Source: Microbacterium sp. 67-17
GTDB lineage: Bacteria > Actinomycetota > Actinomycetes > Actinomycetales > Microbacteriaceae
Assembly: GCF_001898325.1 (NCBI RefSeq)
Contig: NZ_MKTR01000012.1
Coordinates: 1 to 64,000 of the forward strand
Direction: 5' to 3'
Length of the DNA stretch: 64,000 bases
Position 1 is the stretch's first letter. Every line of letters begins with the position of its first letter. Both the position numbers and the translations under genes were made by a program. Below are positions 18,654 to 29,300 of the stretch, piece by piece. The notes under the pieces are model-generated. The model saw only the letters and a list, made by a program, of their open reading frames with translations, made no database searches and was not told where the DNA came from.

Positions 18654-19931
18654 TCAGCCGAGCGGCTTGATCTCGAGGGTGTCGACCGTGGATCCCGGGC
18701 GAACTGCCGCGAAGTGGGTATACCCGTCTTCGGTCGCCCGCTCGAGCAGCGGCTTGAGGTTCTTCGGACGCTGCTCGAGCCGCACGCGACTCCCCTGCGC
18801 CACGAGAGCTGACTTCAGGGCGATCAGCTCGGCGACCTCGACCTCGCGATCGTGAACGAGCACGACGGCGTGGATGTCGTCATCGGCCGCGTCGGCGACG
18901 AGGTCGACCAGCCGCTCGAAGCCGAGCGAGAACCCGACGGCGGGAACGTCCTGGCCAAGGAACCTGCCAATCATGCCGTCGTAGCGTCCTCCACCACCGA
19001 GCGAGTAGGACACCAGCGGGTGGGCGATCTCGAAGATCGTGCCGGTGTAGTAGCCCATACCGCGCACGAGGAATGGGTCGAACACGAGCGGCGCCTCTCC
19101 CCCGCGCGCTGCCGCGACCGCCTCACCGATCGCGGCGAGCGCGCCGATCGCCTCTCCTTCGAGTCCGTCGGGCAGCGCGGCACGGATCTGCTCGTCGTCG
19201 AATCCGTTCACCGCGCCCTTCTCGCGCGCCAGGAACTCCGCAAAGGCATCGACGGCCTCGGGTGCAGCCGAGCGCTCACGCAGCTCGGTCGCGACTCCGG
19301 CGGCACCGATCTTGTCGAGCTTGTCGATCGTGATGAGGACGCCGGGTCGCTCTGCCTCGGGAAAGCTGAAGTGGTCGAGCATCGCGTCCAACAGGCGGCG
19401 GTCGTTCACGCGGACGATGCCGCCCTCGAGCCCGAGGGCATCCAGCGCGTCGAGGGTCGCGGTGATGAGCTCGGCTTCGGCGCGCGAGGAAGCATCGCCG
19501 ATGATGTCGATGTCGCACTGCACGAACTGGCGGTATCGCCCCTTCTGGGGCCGCTCTGCTCGCCACACCGGCGCGATCTGCACGGCACGGAACACCCCGG
19601 GAAGTTCGGCCCGGTGGCTCGCATAGAACCGTGCAAGCGGCACTGTCAGGTCGTAGCGCAGCCCCAGATCCGAGAGCGCCGCAGGATCGTCGGCTGCCGC
19701 ACGGATGCCGTCAGCATCCAGTCCGCGCCGCAGGACGTTGTAGGCGAGCTTCTCGTTGTCTCCACCGATACCGGCGTGCAGCCGCTCGTAGTCCTCGACC
19801 ACCGGGGTTTCGATCTCATCGAAGCCATGGGCGCGGTAGCGCTGCCGGATGACGGCGAGCACGCGCTCGCGGCGAGCCTTGTCGGCGGGGAGGAAATCGC
19901 GCATGCCGCGCGGCGGGGTGACGGGTGGCAC
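18654..19931 (-). CDS. hisS: Histidyl-tRNA synthetase
   Basis: 425 aa from GTG 19931, giving VPPVTPPRGMRDFLPADK; the frame is open further upstream but only into mazG. Class II aaRS motifs: motif 2 region FRAVQIAPVWRAERPQKGRYR with FVQCDIDIIG, histidine-specific RGMGYYTGTIFEI, and motif 3 GGGGRYDGMI and GFSLGFERL. C-terminal anticodon-binding domain from about 330. It starts 4 nt after the mazG stop and is presumably co-transcribed with nhaA-mazG. Confidence 0.95.
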   Translation of the reverse strand: MPPVTPPRGMRDFLPADKARRERVLAVIRQRYRAHGFDEIETPVVEDYERLHAGIGGDNEKLAYNVLRRGLDADGIRAAADDPAALSDLGLRYDLTVPLARFYASHRAELPGVFRAVQIAPVWRAERPQKGRYRQFVQCDIDIIGDASSRAEAELITATLDALDALGLEGGIVRVNDRRLLDAMLDHFSFPEAERPGVLITIDKLDKIGAAGVATELRERSAAPEAVDAFAEFLAREKGAVNGFDDEQIRAALPDGLEGEAIGALAAIGEAVAAARGGEAPLVFDPFLVRGMGYYTGTIFEIAHPLVSYSLGGGGRYDGMIGRFLGQDVPAVGFSLGFERLVDLVADAADDDIHAVVLVHDREVEVAELIALKSALVAQGSRVRLEQRPKNLKPLLERATEDGYTHFAAVRPGSTVDTLEIKPLG

Positions 19932-19935
19932 CGGC

Positions 19936-20631
19936 CTATTCTTCCAGGTCGGCGAGCTTCGCTTCGGCAGCCCGGATCTCTTCCGAGAGCGTGCGCAGCC
20001 GCTGGCGCAGTGCGCGCTCCGCATCCCAACCGTGCTCACGGGCGGCCGCGACGAGGGCGAGGAGCGCGTCGCCCAGTTCGGCTTCGGAGGCAGGTGTGGC
20101 GGGATCGTCCGAACCGGCCTCGCCCACCGTCGGCGCCACGGATGCCGGCAGCGAGGAGGCCTTGCCCACCAGCTTCTGCGCGAGTGCCAGGGTCGGCATC
20201 CGTTCACTCACGCCATCGAGCACACTCGTGCGACTGCGCTTTTCTTCGGCCTTCGCGGCGTTCCACAGCACGAGAACCTGCTCAGGCGTGTCGGCAGTCT
20301 CGCCGGCGAACACGTGCGGATGCCGGCGCACCATCTTGTCGGTGAGGGTGCGGGCAACATCATCGATGTCGAAGGGATCGTCGCTGTCGCGCGAGGCGAT
20401 CTCGGCGTGGAACAGCACCTGCCACAGCAGGTCGCCCAGTTCCTCGCGCAGATCGGCGCGCGTCCCCACCTCGACAGCATCGATCAGTTCGGCGCTCTCT
20501 TCGACGAGGTAGGGCACGAGTGCCCGATGATCGATCTGCTGCGTCCAGACACACCTGTCGCGCACCGCTCGCATCGTGTCGGCAGCGTGGCGCAGCGGAT
20601 CGACGGACGAGGGCTCGACGGAGTGTGTCAT
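19936..20631 (-). CDS. mazG: MazG-type nucleoside triphosphate pyrophosphohydrolase
   Basis: 231 aa. The Mg-binding EExxE/ExxD arrangement is seen in LVEESAELIDA and ELGDLLWQVLFHAEIA, followed by RHPHVF. It hydrolyses NTPs to NMP and PPi and is regarded as a housecleaning enzyme. Only the N-terminal half of E. coli MazG is clearly conserved; the C-terminal part is shorter and Ala/Glu-rich, as in other actinobacteria. The start overlaps the nhaA stop by 4 nt. Confidence 0.9.
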   Translation of the reverse strand: MTHSVEPSSVDPLRHAADTMRAVRDRCVWTQQIDHRALVPYLVEESAELIDAVEVGTRADLREELGDLLWQVLFHAEIASRDSDDPFDIDDVARTLTDKMVRRHPHVFAGETADTPEQVLVLWNAAKAEEKRSRTSVLDGVSERMPTLALAQKLVGKASSLPASVAPTVGEAGSDDPATPASEAELGDALLALVAAAREHGWDAERALRQRLRTLSEEIRAAEAKLADLEE

Positions 20632-21806
20632 GACGTCGCTGCCTCACTCGACTCAATGGCGGCACCGCTTGCCCGCCGGCGGTAGTGACGGGCACGCGCC
20701 GACACGAGGATGCCGGCGATGATGACGGAGATCAAGGAGCCCGAGAGCACGCCGAGCACTGCTTCGTCGGTGAGGAGGTCGTTGCCTGTGAACGCGAGCT
20801 CGGACAACAGCAGCGACACGGTGAACCCGATGCCGCCGAGCGCGCCGGCGGCAATGAGGTCAGCCATCGGCAGCCGTGGCATCGCGGGGTCGTGCGCGAC
20901 CCGCTGTGAGATCCACCCGAACAGCGAAATGCCGAGAATCTTCCCGACGGGGAGCGCGATCAGGATGCCGTAGAAAGCCGGCGTGAGTTCGTCGATCGAC
21001 ACCGCCGGGATGATGACAAGAGCCGACGAAAAGGCGAACAGCGGCAGCACGATGCCGTTGACCCACGGCTCCATCGCATGCCGGGTGTGAAGCGCCGGTT
21101 GCTGCGCCATCGCGAGCCCCAGGGCGACGCCGGCGATGGTGGCGTGAACGCCCGAGAGATAGACGAGAACCCAGGTCGCAACCGCGAGCACGAGGAGGAT
21201 GGGGATGACCGCGGGGCGCGCCCGGGTGTCGAGTTTGCGGCTCAGGTACCCGAAGAGCACGACGAGTACTGCTGCTGCCGCAAGGAGCGCGATGTTCACA
21301 CCATCGGTGAAAAGCACAGCGATGAAGATGATGCCGACGATGTCGTCGAGGATCGCGAGGGCGAGCAGGAAGATCCGCACGCCCGAGGGAAGGCCCCGAC
21401 CGAAGACGGCGAGAACACCGAGGGCGAAAGCGATGTCTGTCGCGGTGGGGATCGGCCACCCGTCAGCAGACTCCGTGCCCCACGCGAACGCAAGGTAGAC
21501 GACGATCGGAACGATCACCCCGCCGGCCGCAGCGATCGCCGGCTGCAGCGCCTTGCGGGCGGAGTTGAGCTGCCCGTTGGTCAGCTCGAACTGCAACTCG
21601 ACGGCGACGACGAAGAAGAACAGGGCAAGGAGCCCGTCAGCGACCCAATGACCCACCGAGAGCTCGAAGACACCGGGGATGCCGACATAGGTGTGCTGCA
21701 GGTCTTGCACACTATGGCCGATCGGAGAGTTCGCGATGATGAGTCCCGCGGCGGCTGCAACCAGCAGCATGATGGCGGGAAAGCGCGCAGAGCGAAGCAA
21801 CGACAT
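20628..21806 (-). CDS. nhaA: NhaA-type Na+/H+ antiporter
   Basis: 392 aa with about eleven or twelve membrane helices. The functional residues are visible: the aspartate in ATDIAFALGVLA and the double Asp in LAILDDIVGI that bind Na+/H+ in E. coli NhaA. It exchanges external H+ for internal Na+ and aids pH and salt homeostasis. AAAGGACT lies directly before the ATG. Its promoter is in the 167-bp gap shared with divergent ppc. Confidence 0.93.
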   Translation of the reverse strand: MSLLRSARFPAIMLLVAAAAGLIIANSPIGHSVQDLQHTYVGIPGVFELSVGHWVADGLLALFFFVVAVELQFELTNGQLNSARKALQPAIAAAGGVIVPIVVYLAFAWGTESADGWPIPTATDIAFALGVLAVFGRGLPSGVRIFLLALAILDDIVGIIFIAVLFTDGVNIALLAAAAVLVVLFGYLSRKLDTRARPAVIPILLVLAVATWVLVYLSGVHATIAGVALGLAMAQQPALHTRHAMEPWVNGIVLPLFAFSSALVIIPAVSIDELTPAFYGILIALPVGKILGISLFGWISQRVAHDPAMPRLPMADLIAAGALGGIGFTVSLLLSELAFTGNDLLTDEAVLGVLSGSLISVIIAGILVSARARHYRRRASGAAIESSEAATS

Positions 21807-21960
21807 GGAGTCCTTTCGGGGATGCGGCAGCCGATGCCGACCAGACTTCCCGGCTCTCCAGCCCCTATCCTACCGGCGGGGCGCAGTGCGCCTCGAAGAC
21901 GGCTCGGATCGCGCCCTGTCACGAGTCGTCACCCGTCACCTTGATGAAACACCTGGCCAT

Positions 21961-21966
21961 TACGGT
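21961..21966 (+). promoter_or_regulatory. Candidate -10 box (TACGGT) of ppc
   Basis: TACGGT with 7 nt to ATG 21974; a TTGATG about 14 nt upstream could be the -35. It supports a leaderless or near-leaderless ppc start at 21974. Confidence 0.5.
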
Positions 21967-21973
21967 GGAATCC

Positions 21974-24661
21974 ATGTACGAACTGACCCGGACCGAAGCC
22001 ATCGACCTTGTCGGCCGATACGAAGCGGGTCAGGAGATCCCGGAACAGATGCGCGCCGATGTGCGCCTGCTCGGCTCACTGCTGGGTGAAGTACTCCGCG
22101 AGAGCGGGTCGCCGGGACTGTTCGAGGATGTCGAGCGCCTGCGCCTCGCGACGATCCAGGCCTATACGGATGAGACGCCCGAGGCCTTCGCGCACGCCAC
22201 CGAGGTCGCCGAGTCATTCTCGATCGAACGTGCCCACGAGGTGGCCCGCGCCTTCACCGCGTACTTCCACCTCGTGAACCTTGTCGAAGAGCACCAGCGG
22301 GTGCGGATCGTGCGCGAGCGCGACGGTCGCCCCGATAGCGAAGGCGCCGCCGACTCGATCGAGGCCGCCTACGCGCGCCTTGCCGACGAAGTCGGTGAGG
22401 ATGCCGCGCTCACCCGCCTGCAGGCGCTGCGCTTCCACCCCGTTTTCACGGCGCACCCCACCGAGGCGCGTCGCCGGGCGATTTCATCGAGCATCCGCCG
22501 CCTCGCGGGGCTGCTGCAGGAGCACGACGACCGCCTGCGCGATGGCAACGACCCGGCGCGTCTGGAACGGCGCATGGTCGAAGAGATCGACACCCTGTGG
22601 CGCACGGCCCCGCTTCGCCCCGAGAAGCCGTCGCCGGTCGACGAGGTGCGCTCGGTCATGGCGATCTTCGACGAGACGCTCTACACCGTGGTCCCCGCCG
22701 TGTATCGGCGCCTCGATGACATGCTGCAGGGCACGAACGCGGGCGGTCGCGCACCGCTGGTAACCCCCTTCGTGCGTGTGGGGTCGTGGGTCGGCGGCGA
22801 CCGCGACGGGAACCCGTTCGTGACGGCATCCGTGACCCGCAAAGCGGCGGGCATCGCCGCCGAACACATCCTGTTGGGGCTCGAGCGCACGACGCAGCGC
22901 ATCGGGCGGACACTCACCCTGGATGCCGACACGACACCGCCCTCAGACGCACTGCTGGCCCTCTGGAAGCGCCTGAAGGCCGCAGACGAAGAGGCGGCTA
23001 CCGAGATCGCGAAGCGATCGCCGAATGAGCCGCACCGCCGCATCCTGCTGATGCTCGCGCGCAAGATCGACGCGACGCGCCTGCGGGATGCCGATCTTGC
23101 TTACCGTGAGCCGAGCGAGCTCCTCGCCGACCTGCGCACGGTTCAGGACTCGCTCGTCGCGGCGGGAGCTGCCCGCCAGGCCTACGGGCACCTGCAGCAG
23201 CTGATCTGGCAGGTCGAGACCTACGGATTCCACCTCGCGGAGCTCGAGGTGCGGCAGCACTCGGCCGTGCACGCAAAGGTGCTCGCGGAGCTGGATGCGG
23301 CTGCCGGATCGACCGGCGAACTTTCCGAGCAGGCCGACGAGGTGCTCGAGGTCTTCCGCACGATCGCCTTCCTGCAGGAGCGGTACGGACCGGCAGCAGC
23401 GGGCCGCTACATCGTGTCGTTCACGCAGTCCGCCGAGGATCTCGCCAACGTCCACCGCCTGGCCCGTTACGCGGTCGGCGAGGGCGGGCGGACGCCGGCG
23501 CTCGACGTGATCCCCCTCTTCGAAACCTTCGCCGACCTGCAGGCAGCGCCCGGGATCCTCGCAGAGATCGTGCAGCACCCGGAGTTCGCGGATCGCCTCG
23601 AGCGCACCGGTCGGCGCCTGGAGGTCATGCTCGGCTATTCCGACTCGTCGAAAGATGTCGGCCCGGTCGCCGCCACACTCGCGCTGTACGAGGCACAGGC
23701 TGAGATCGCCGCCTGGGCCAAGGACGAAGGGATCGAACTCACGCTCTTCCACGGTCGCGGCGGTGCGCTCGGTCGCGGCGGCGGGCCGGCGAACTCCGCG
23801 ATCCTTGCTCAGCCACCGCACTCGGTCGACGGCCGCTTCAAGCTCACCGAGCAGGGCGAGGTGATCTTCGCCCGCTACGGCGACCCCGAGATCGCGATGC
23901 GCCACATCGACCAGGTCGCCGCCGCTGTGCTGCTGGCATCCGCGCCCTCGATCGAGCGGCGCAACTCGGGCGCTGCTCGCAAGTTCGCCGAGGTGGCAGC
24001 GACGTTGGATGCCGCATCCCGTCAGCGCTTCTTCGATCTGGTCAAAGCCCCCGGATTCGCGCCGTGGTTCGCGCAGGTCACCCCGATGGAAGAGATCGGA
24101 CTGCTGGCCCTCGGCTCCCGTCCCGCGCGGCGCGGCCTGTCGGTCGAGTCGCTCGCTGACCTCCGCGCCATCCCGTGGGTGTTCGCCTGGGCGCAGGCGC
24201 GCATCAACCTCGCCGGGTGGTTCGGCCTGGGGACCGCGCTGGATGCCGTCGGCGACGAGGAGCTGCTGCGCGAGGCTTACGAGCAGTGGCCGCTTTTTAG
24301 AACCATGATCGACAACGTCGGGATGAGCCTTGCCAAGACCGACCCCCGCATCGCGCGCCGATATCTCGAGCTCGGTGACCGCGACGACCTCGCCGGTCTC
24401 GTGCTCGATGAGATGGCGCTGACCCGATCCTGGGTCATCAGACTCACCGGCGGCGACGAGGTGCTCGCCAACAAACCCGTGCTGCAGCGTGCCGTGAAAC
24501 TGCGAAGCCCGTATGTTGACGCACTGTCGCTGCTTCAGCTGCGGGCGCTGCGCGGGCTTCGGGACGCCGCGGCATCCGACTCCCCCGCCGATCCCGATCA
24601 GCAGCGCCTCTTGCTGCTCTCGGTGAGCGGGGTCGCTGCGGGCCTGCAGAACACGGGATGA
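21974..24661 (+). CDS. ppc: Phosphoenolpyruvate carboxylase
   Basis: 895 aa from ATG 21974 (GGTGGA 5 nt upstream and a -10-like box fit this better than the ATGs at 21941/21944). It carboxylates PEP to oxaloacetate, refilling the TCA cycle. Motifs: FTAHPTEARRR with the catalytic His, GGDRDGNPFVT, GYSDSSKD, and the glycine loop FHGRGGALGRGGGP. The C-terminal end QNTG is characteristic. Single gene, divergent from nhaA. Confidence 0.96.
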   Translation: MYELTRTEAIDLVGRYEAGQEIPEQMRADVRLLGSLLGEVLRESGSPGLFEDVERLRLATIQAYTDETPEAFAHATEVAESFSIERAHEVARAFTAYFHLVNLVEEHQRVRIVRERDGRPDSEGAADSIEAAYARLADEVGEDAALTRLQALRFHPVFTAHPTEARRRAISSSIRRLAGLLQEHDDRLRDGNDPARLERRMVEEIDTLWRTAPLRPEKPSPVDEVRSVMAIFDETLYTVVPAVYRRLDDMLQGTNAGGRAPLVTPFVRVGSWVGGDRDGNPFVTASVTRKAAGIAAEHILLGLERTTQRIGRTLTLDADTTPPSDALLALWKRLKAADEEAATEIAKRSPNEPHRRILLMLARKIDATRLRDADLAYREPSELLADLRTVQDSLVAAGAARQAYGHLQQLIWQVETYGFHLAELEVRQHSAVHAKVLAELDAAAGSTGELSEQADEVLEVFRTIAFLQERYGPAAAGRYIVSFTQSAEDLANVHRLARYAVGEGGRTPALDVIPLFETFADLQAAPGILAEIVQHPEFADRLERTGRRLEVMLGYSDSSKDVGPVAATLALYEAQAEIAAWAKDEGIELTLFHGRGGALGRGGGPANSAILAQPPHSVDGRFKLTEQGEVIFARYGDPEIAMRHIDQVAAAVLLASAPSIERRNSGAARKFAEVAATLDAASRQRFFDLVKAPGFAPWFAQVTPMEEIGLLALGSRPARRGLSVESLADLRAIPWVFAWAQARINLAGWFGLGTALDAVGDEELLREAYEQWPLFRTMIDNVGMSLAKTDPRIARRYLELGDRDDLAGLVLDEMALTRSWVIRLTGGDEVLANKPVLQRAVKLRSPYVDALSLLQLRALRGLRDAAASDSPADPDQQRLLLLSVSGVAAGLQNTG

Positions 24662-24708
24662 TCCTGCGCGGATCGCGCGTCGCTGCCATCCGTGTCAGTG
24701 GGCAGGGT

Positions 24709-24714
24709 TAGCGT
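24709..24714 (+). promoter_or_regulatory. Candidate -10 box (TAGCGT), leaderless zinc-ribbon gene
   Basis: TANNNT box with 6 nt (CTGGGC) to the ATG at 24721, in the 59-bp gap after ppc; no ribosome site lies before this start. Confidence 0.45.
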
Positions 24715-24720
24715 CTGGGC

Positions 24721-24894
24721 ATGGCGATCGCGACCACGGAGACCTGCCCGCTGTGCGGCACCGATGACGTCAGCGTCGACGACGTCGCATGGTTTGCCAT
24801 CGAGTTCGAGCGGCGGGCTGAAGTGCAGGACGAAATCGAAGTCCAGGATGCCGTCGTGTTCCTGTGCCGCGAGTGCGGCGTGAACTGGGACTGA
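24721..24894 (+). CDS. Small zinc-ribbon protein
   Basis: 57 aa. CPLCG (residues 9-13) and CRECG near the C-terminus form a CxxC...CxxC zinc ribbon around a central acidic helix (VDDVAWFAIEFERRAE). Function unknown; such micro-proteins may bind nucleic acid or proteins. The start is supported by a -10 box 6 nt upstream. It converges with the carbonic-anhydrase-like gene, 4 nt away. Confidence 0.7.
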   Translation: MAIATTETCPLCGTDDVSVDDVAWFAIEFERRAEVQDEIEVQDAVVFLCRECGVNWD

Positions 24895-24898
24895 CCGC

Positions 24899-25498
24899 TC
24901 AATCGAGGCGAGTGTCGTCGGCGTGCCGGGCGAGGCTTCGTCCGTAGCGCTCCGTGAGCTGGACCATCAGATCCGGTGTCTCGCGGTCGAGCCCGAACAC
25001 GTAACCCGGGAAGTCCAGCTCTTTCTGCGCGTCCCAGATCTCGTCGTGCCGGTCCGGCGAGTAGAGCTGCGCCGGGTTTCCGACGGCAACCCACGCGATC
25101 GGCACGACCGTGTCCGCGGCAAGAACGGTGCGCAGGTGCACCACAGCGTTGATGCGAACCTCGCTGCGCTCGCCGATTCGCGCACCGTTGAAGACGCGCG
25201 TTCCCGTGGCGAGGAACACCTCATCAGCTACGGTCGCTCCCGAGATACTGGCCATCGGCCCGACCAGCACGTGGTCCCCGATATGCACGGGATCTGTCGC
25301 GCTTGCCCGGATCAGCGCGTTCTCCATCACGATGACGCTCTCGCCGATCGTAATTGCACCGCCCTCGGCGGTGATGACGGCGCCGTGCAGGACTTGCGAA
25401 TGCGCGCCGATGGTGACGTCGCCCGAGATCACCGCGCTCGGCGCGACGACGGCGGTGGTGTGGATGCGGGGCTGCGCCCCGAGGTGCTCGAACCGCAT
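24899..25498 (-). CDS. Gamma-carbonic-anhydrase-like left-handed beta-helix protein
   Basis: 199 aa of hexapeptide repeats ([LIV]GxxxxV: ISGDVTIGAHSQVLHGAVI, VHIGDHVLVGPMASISGA). Zinc-ligand-like His occurs in VHIGDHVLVGP and VVHLRTV, consistent with the gamma-CA/YrdA group; catalytic activity is not certain, and some relatives are acyltransferases. The extended C-terminal helix (from about 145) includes DEIWDAQKELDFPGYVFG. AGGAGG lies 5 nt before the ATG. Probably monocistronic. Confidence 0.8.
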   Translation of the reverse strand: MRFEHLGAQPRIHTTAVVAPSAVISGDVTIGAHSQVLHGAVITAEGGAITIGESVIVMENALIRASATDPVHIGDHVLVGPMASISGATVADEVFLATGTRVFNGARIGERSEVRINAVVHLRTVLAADTVVPIAWVAVGNPAQLYSPDRHDEIWDAQKELDFPGYVFGLDRETPDLMVQLTERYGRSLARHADDTRLD

Positions 25499-25571
25499 CG
25501 ATCCTCCTCGATCGGTGTCAGCGTACCGCGCTCGGCACGCCCTGATGCCCCGGGATGCTGCGAGCGGGGTC

Positions 25572-25577
25572 TACCGT
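25572..25577 (+). promoter_or_regulatory. Candidate -10 box (TACCGT) of the siderophore-interacting protein gene
   Basis: TACCGT plus 7 nt (GGAGGGG) to the ATG at 25585. Confidence 0.45.
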
Positions 25578-25584
25578 GGAGGGG

Positions 25585-26370
25585 ATGGCACTCTCCTCCC
25601 GAACCACGACCCGTGCGCCCCGACCGACGATCGAGTTCACCGTGCTCGAGACGACCTGGCTGAACCCGCACCTGGTGCGCGTCCGCCTCGGCGGGCCCGG
25701 CTTCGCACAGTTCCACGACAGGCCCGATACAGACAAGTACGTGAAGCTGAAGTTCACGACTCCGGAGCCCGAGTCCCACCCGGTGACGCGGACGTACACG
25801 GTGCGCCGTGTCGACCATGCCGCACAGGCGATCGACGTCGACTTCGTCATCCACGGGGACGAGGGGCTCGCGGGGCCTTGGGCGGCGACCGTGAAACCTG
25901 GCGCAACCATCAGTCTCATGGGTCCGGGTGGCGGATACTCCCCCGACCTGGACGCCGACTGGCACCTGCTCGCGGGCGATCTCTCGGCCGTGCCCGCCAT
26001 CGCCGCGACTCTCGACGCCCTCCCCGCCCATGCAACGGGCACGGCGATCATCGAAGTCGACACCGACGCGGACTTCATTGATCTCGATCACCCCGCCGGT
26101 GTCGACCTCGTCTGGATCACCAACCCCGATCACGCGGTATCGGCACTGGCTGACGCCGTTCGGACGATCACCTGGCGTGAGGGCCGCGTACAGGTCTTCG
26201 CCCACGGCGAGCGCGAGGCGATGAAGGAACTACGGCGCGTGTTCTTCGATGAGCACGCGCTCGAGCGGGGACAGGTCTCGCTCTCGGGGTACTGGGCGCG
26301 CGGTCGCACGGAGGACCGATTCCAGGCCGAGAAGCGCGAGCCGATCGGCCAGATCCTCCCGCCCGCCTAG
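25585..26370 (+). CDS. Siderophore-interacting protein (flavin-dependent ferric reductase)
   Basis: 261 aa from ATG 25585 (GGAGGGG just before it; an upstream in-frame ATG at 25555 lacks a site). FAD-binding part with TRTYTVRRVD (RxYS/T-like flavin motif) and GPWAATVKPGATISLMGPGG, then a SIP domain with DLSAVPAIAATLDALP and the C-terminal SGYWARGRTEDRF typical of ViuB/YqjH-like enzymes. They reduce ferric siderophores in the cytosol using NAD(P)H. No iron-uptake genes adjoin it. It converges on mfd with a 4-nt overlap. Confidence 0.9.
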   Translation: MALSSRTTTRAPRPTIEFTVLETTWLNPHLVRVRLGGPGFAQFHDRPDTDKYVKLKFTTPEPESHPVTRTYTVRRVDHAAQAIDVDFVIHGDEGLAGPWAATVKPGATISLMGPGGGYSPDLDADWHLLAGDLSAVPAIAATLDALPAHATGTAIIEVDTDADFIDLDHPAGVDLVWITNPDHAVSALADAVRTITWREGRVQVFAHGEREAMKELRRVFFDEHALERGQVSLSGYWARGRTEDRFQAEKREPIGQILPPA

Positions 26371-29300
26371 TCCTGGACTGCCGGAGCGCCAGTGTCAGCG
26401 GCGACGGGCTCGGGCCAGAGCTGACCGAGAAGCGTGTCGACCCATGCGATGAGGTCGGCTTCTGCCACTGGCTCACCGCCAGCGCGGGGCAACGGCACGA
26501 CGACAGCCTCGCCACCGGCCAACAGCTTGGCTGCGGGATACAGCCGCTGCAGGCGCACGCGCATCGAATCCGCCAGGCGCGCGGGCGCGATCCGCAGGTT
26601 CGGCCCCATCGCGACGACATCCGTCAGGCCTGCGCGCGCGGCGCGACGCCGCAGCCGCGCCATCGAAAGCAGCCCCGCGACCTCCGCCGGGGGCTCGCCG
26701 TAGCGGTCGGTGAGCTCCTCGATGACGGCGTCGATCGCGTCATCCTTGGCCGTCGCGGATGCCGCGGCAGAGAGCTTCTGGTAAGCCTCGAGCCGGAGCC
26801 GCTCGCTGTCGATGTAGTCCTCGGGGATCCGGGCCTGCACGGGAAGCTCGAGCCGCAACTCAGCCGGACCCTCGACGTCTTCGCCGCGGAAGGTCGCGAC
26901 AGCCTCACCGATCATCCGCAGATACAGGTCGAACCCGACCCCTGCGATGTGGCCCGCCTGCTCGGCACCGAGGAGGTTTCCAGCCCCGCGCAATTCGAGG
27001 TCCTTGAGCGCGACCTGCATGCCGCTGCCGAGATCGTTGTTGACAGCGATCGTCTCGAGACGGTCGGCAGCGGTCTCTGAGAGTGGCTTCGCGTCGTCGT
27101 ACAGGAAGTACGCATAGGCCCGCTCACGACCGCGTCCCACGCGCCCACGCAGCTGATGCAGCTGCGAGAGTCCGTACTTGTCGGCCCGGTCGATGATGAT
27201 CGTGTTGGCGTTGGCGATATCGAGGCCGGTCTCGATGATCGTCGTCGAGACGAGCACGTCGGCCTTGCGCTCCCAGAAGTCGTCGACGACCTGCTCGAGC
27301 TGGTGCTCGCCCATCTGCCCGTGAGCGACCACGACCCGCGCCTCGGGCACGAGCTCCGCCAGCTCGCTCGCGACCCGCTGGATGGAACTCACGCGATTGT
27401 GGACGTAGAAGACCTGACCTTCCCGCAGCAGCTCCCGGCGAATCGCTGCCGCGATCTGCTTGTCGTTGCGGGCGCCGACGTAGGTGAGGATCGGATGCCG
27501 GTCTTCGGGTGGTGTTTGCAGCGTCGACATCTCCCGGATGCCGGTCACCGCCATTTCCAGGGTTCGAGGGATGGGCGTCGCGCTCATCGCGAGGATGTCG
27601 ACGTTCGTCTTGAGCTTCTTCAGGGCATCCTTGTGCTCGACACCGAACCGCTGCTCCTCGTCGATGATCATGAGGCCGAGATCCTTGAAGATCACCTTCT
27701 CGGTGAGGATCCGGTGCGTGCCGATGACCATGTCGACGGTGCCATCGGTGAGGCCGGCGAGAGTCTCGCGCGCCTCCTTGTCGGTCTGGAAGCGCGAGAG
27801 CGCCTTGACCTTCACGGGGAAGCCTGCGAAGCGCTCGGTGAACGTCTCGAGGTGCTGCTTGACAAGCAGCGTCGTCGGCACGAGCATCGCGACCTGCTTG
27901 CCGTCCTGGATCGCCTTGAACGCGGCCCGCACGGCAACCTCGGTCTTGCCGAAGCCGACGTCCCCCGACAAGAGTCGGTCCATGGGGATCGGCCGCTCCA
28001 TGTCGGCTTTGATCTCGTCGATGGTCTGCAGCTGATCCATCGTCTCGGCGAACGGGAATGCCTCTTCGAGTTCGCGCTGCCACGGCGTGTCGGGTCCGAA
28101 GGCATGACCCTTCGCAGCCATCCGCGCCGAGTAGAGCTTGACGAGTTCGACGGCGATATCGCGCACCGCCTTGCGCGCGCGGCCCTTCGCCTGCGCCCAA
28201 TCGCTGCCGCCCATCTTCGAGAGGGTCGGCGCCTCACCGCCCACGTACCGCGAAAGAAGATCGAGCTGGTCGGTCGGCACCATGAGCTTGTCGCCGGGGT
28301 ACCCGCGCTTGGACGGCGCGTATTCGAGCACGACGTACTCGCGCACGCTCTTGACCGGATTGCGGCCACCCGACGACACCTCGCGCTTGGCGAGCTCGAC
28401 GAACCGTCCGATCCCGTGCGTGGCGTGCACCACGTGATCGCCGGGAGCCAGTTGCAGTGGATCGACGACGTTCCGGCGCTTGGACGCGAGCTTCTTGACG
28501 ACACGGCTGTCGCCGCCAATCGTGCGTCCGTAGAACTCGGACTCCGTGAGCACAGCCAGTTGGGCGTCCTCGAGCTCGAACCCGCGCTCGAGTTGGGCCA
28601 CCGCGAGCAAGACGCGGCCGGGCTCGGGCGAGGCATCCGCATCGTCAATGATGGCCGCCGCGATCTCGCGGTCGGCGAGCACGTCGCGGGCGCGTTCGAC
28701 CAGTCCCGTGCCGGATGCCGTGACGACAACGCTCCAGCCTGCGGCAACCCGTTCCCCGACATAGGCGGTGGCCCCCTCGACGTTGCCGTGGAACGACGGC
28801 ACCGGCCGTGCGGGAATCCTCACGGGCGCATCGCCGAGCATGTCATCGAGGTCGTCCGCGAGCAGCCCCTCGGCTGCCGCGTCGGCGGCTCCCGAGTCGA
28901 AGGGGCTCAGCGTCCACCACACGCCGGAGCGATCGTGAACCGCCGCCCGCAACTGGGCAATCGTCAGAAAGTCGCCCCCTCCGAGATCGACCGGCGTGCT
29001 CGCACCAGCCGTCGCTGCGCTCCACGCGGCTTCCAGGAACTCGTGGTTGGTCTCGGCGAGAGTCCGTGCCCGCGTGCGGGACCGCTCGGGGTCCACGAGG
29101 ACAACGGCGGATCCCTCGGGCAGATAGTCGACGAGTGTCGCCATCCGCGGCACGAGCGCCGGCGTCAACGACTCCATCCCCTCGGCAGGGATCCCCTCCG
29201 CCATCTTCTCGAGCATCCCCTGCAGCCCCGCGAACTCCGCGGCCAGCTGCCGTGCACGAGCGCGAACATCGGCTGTGAGCAGGAGCTCGCGCCCGGGAAG

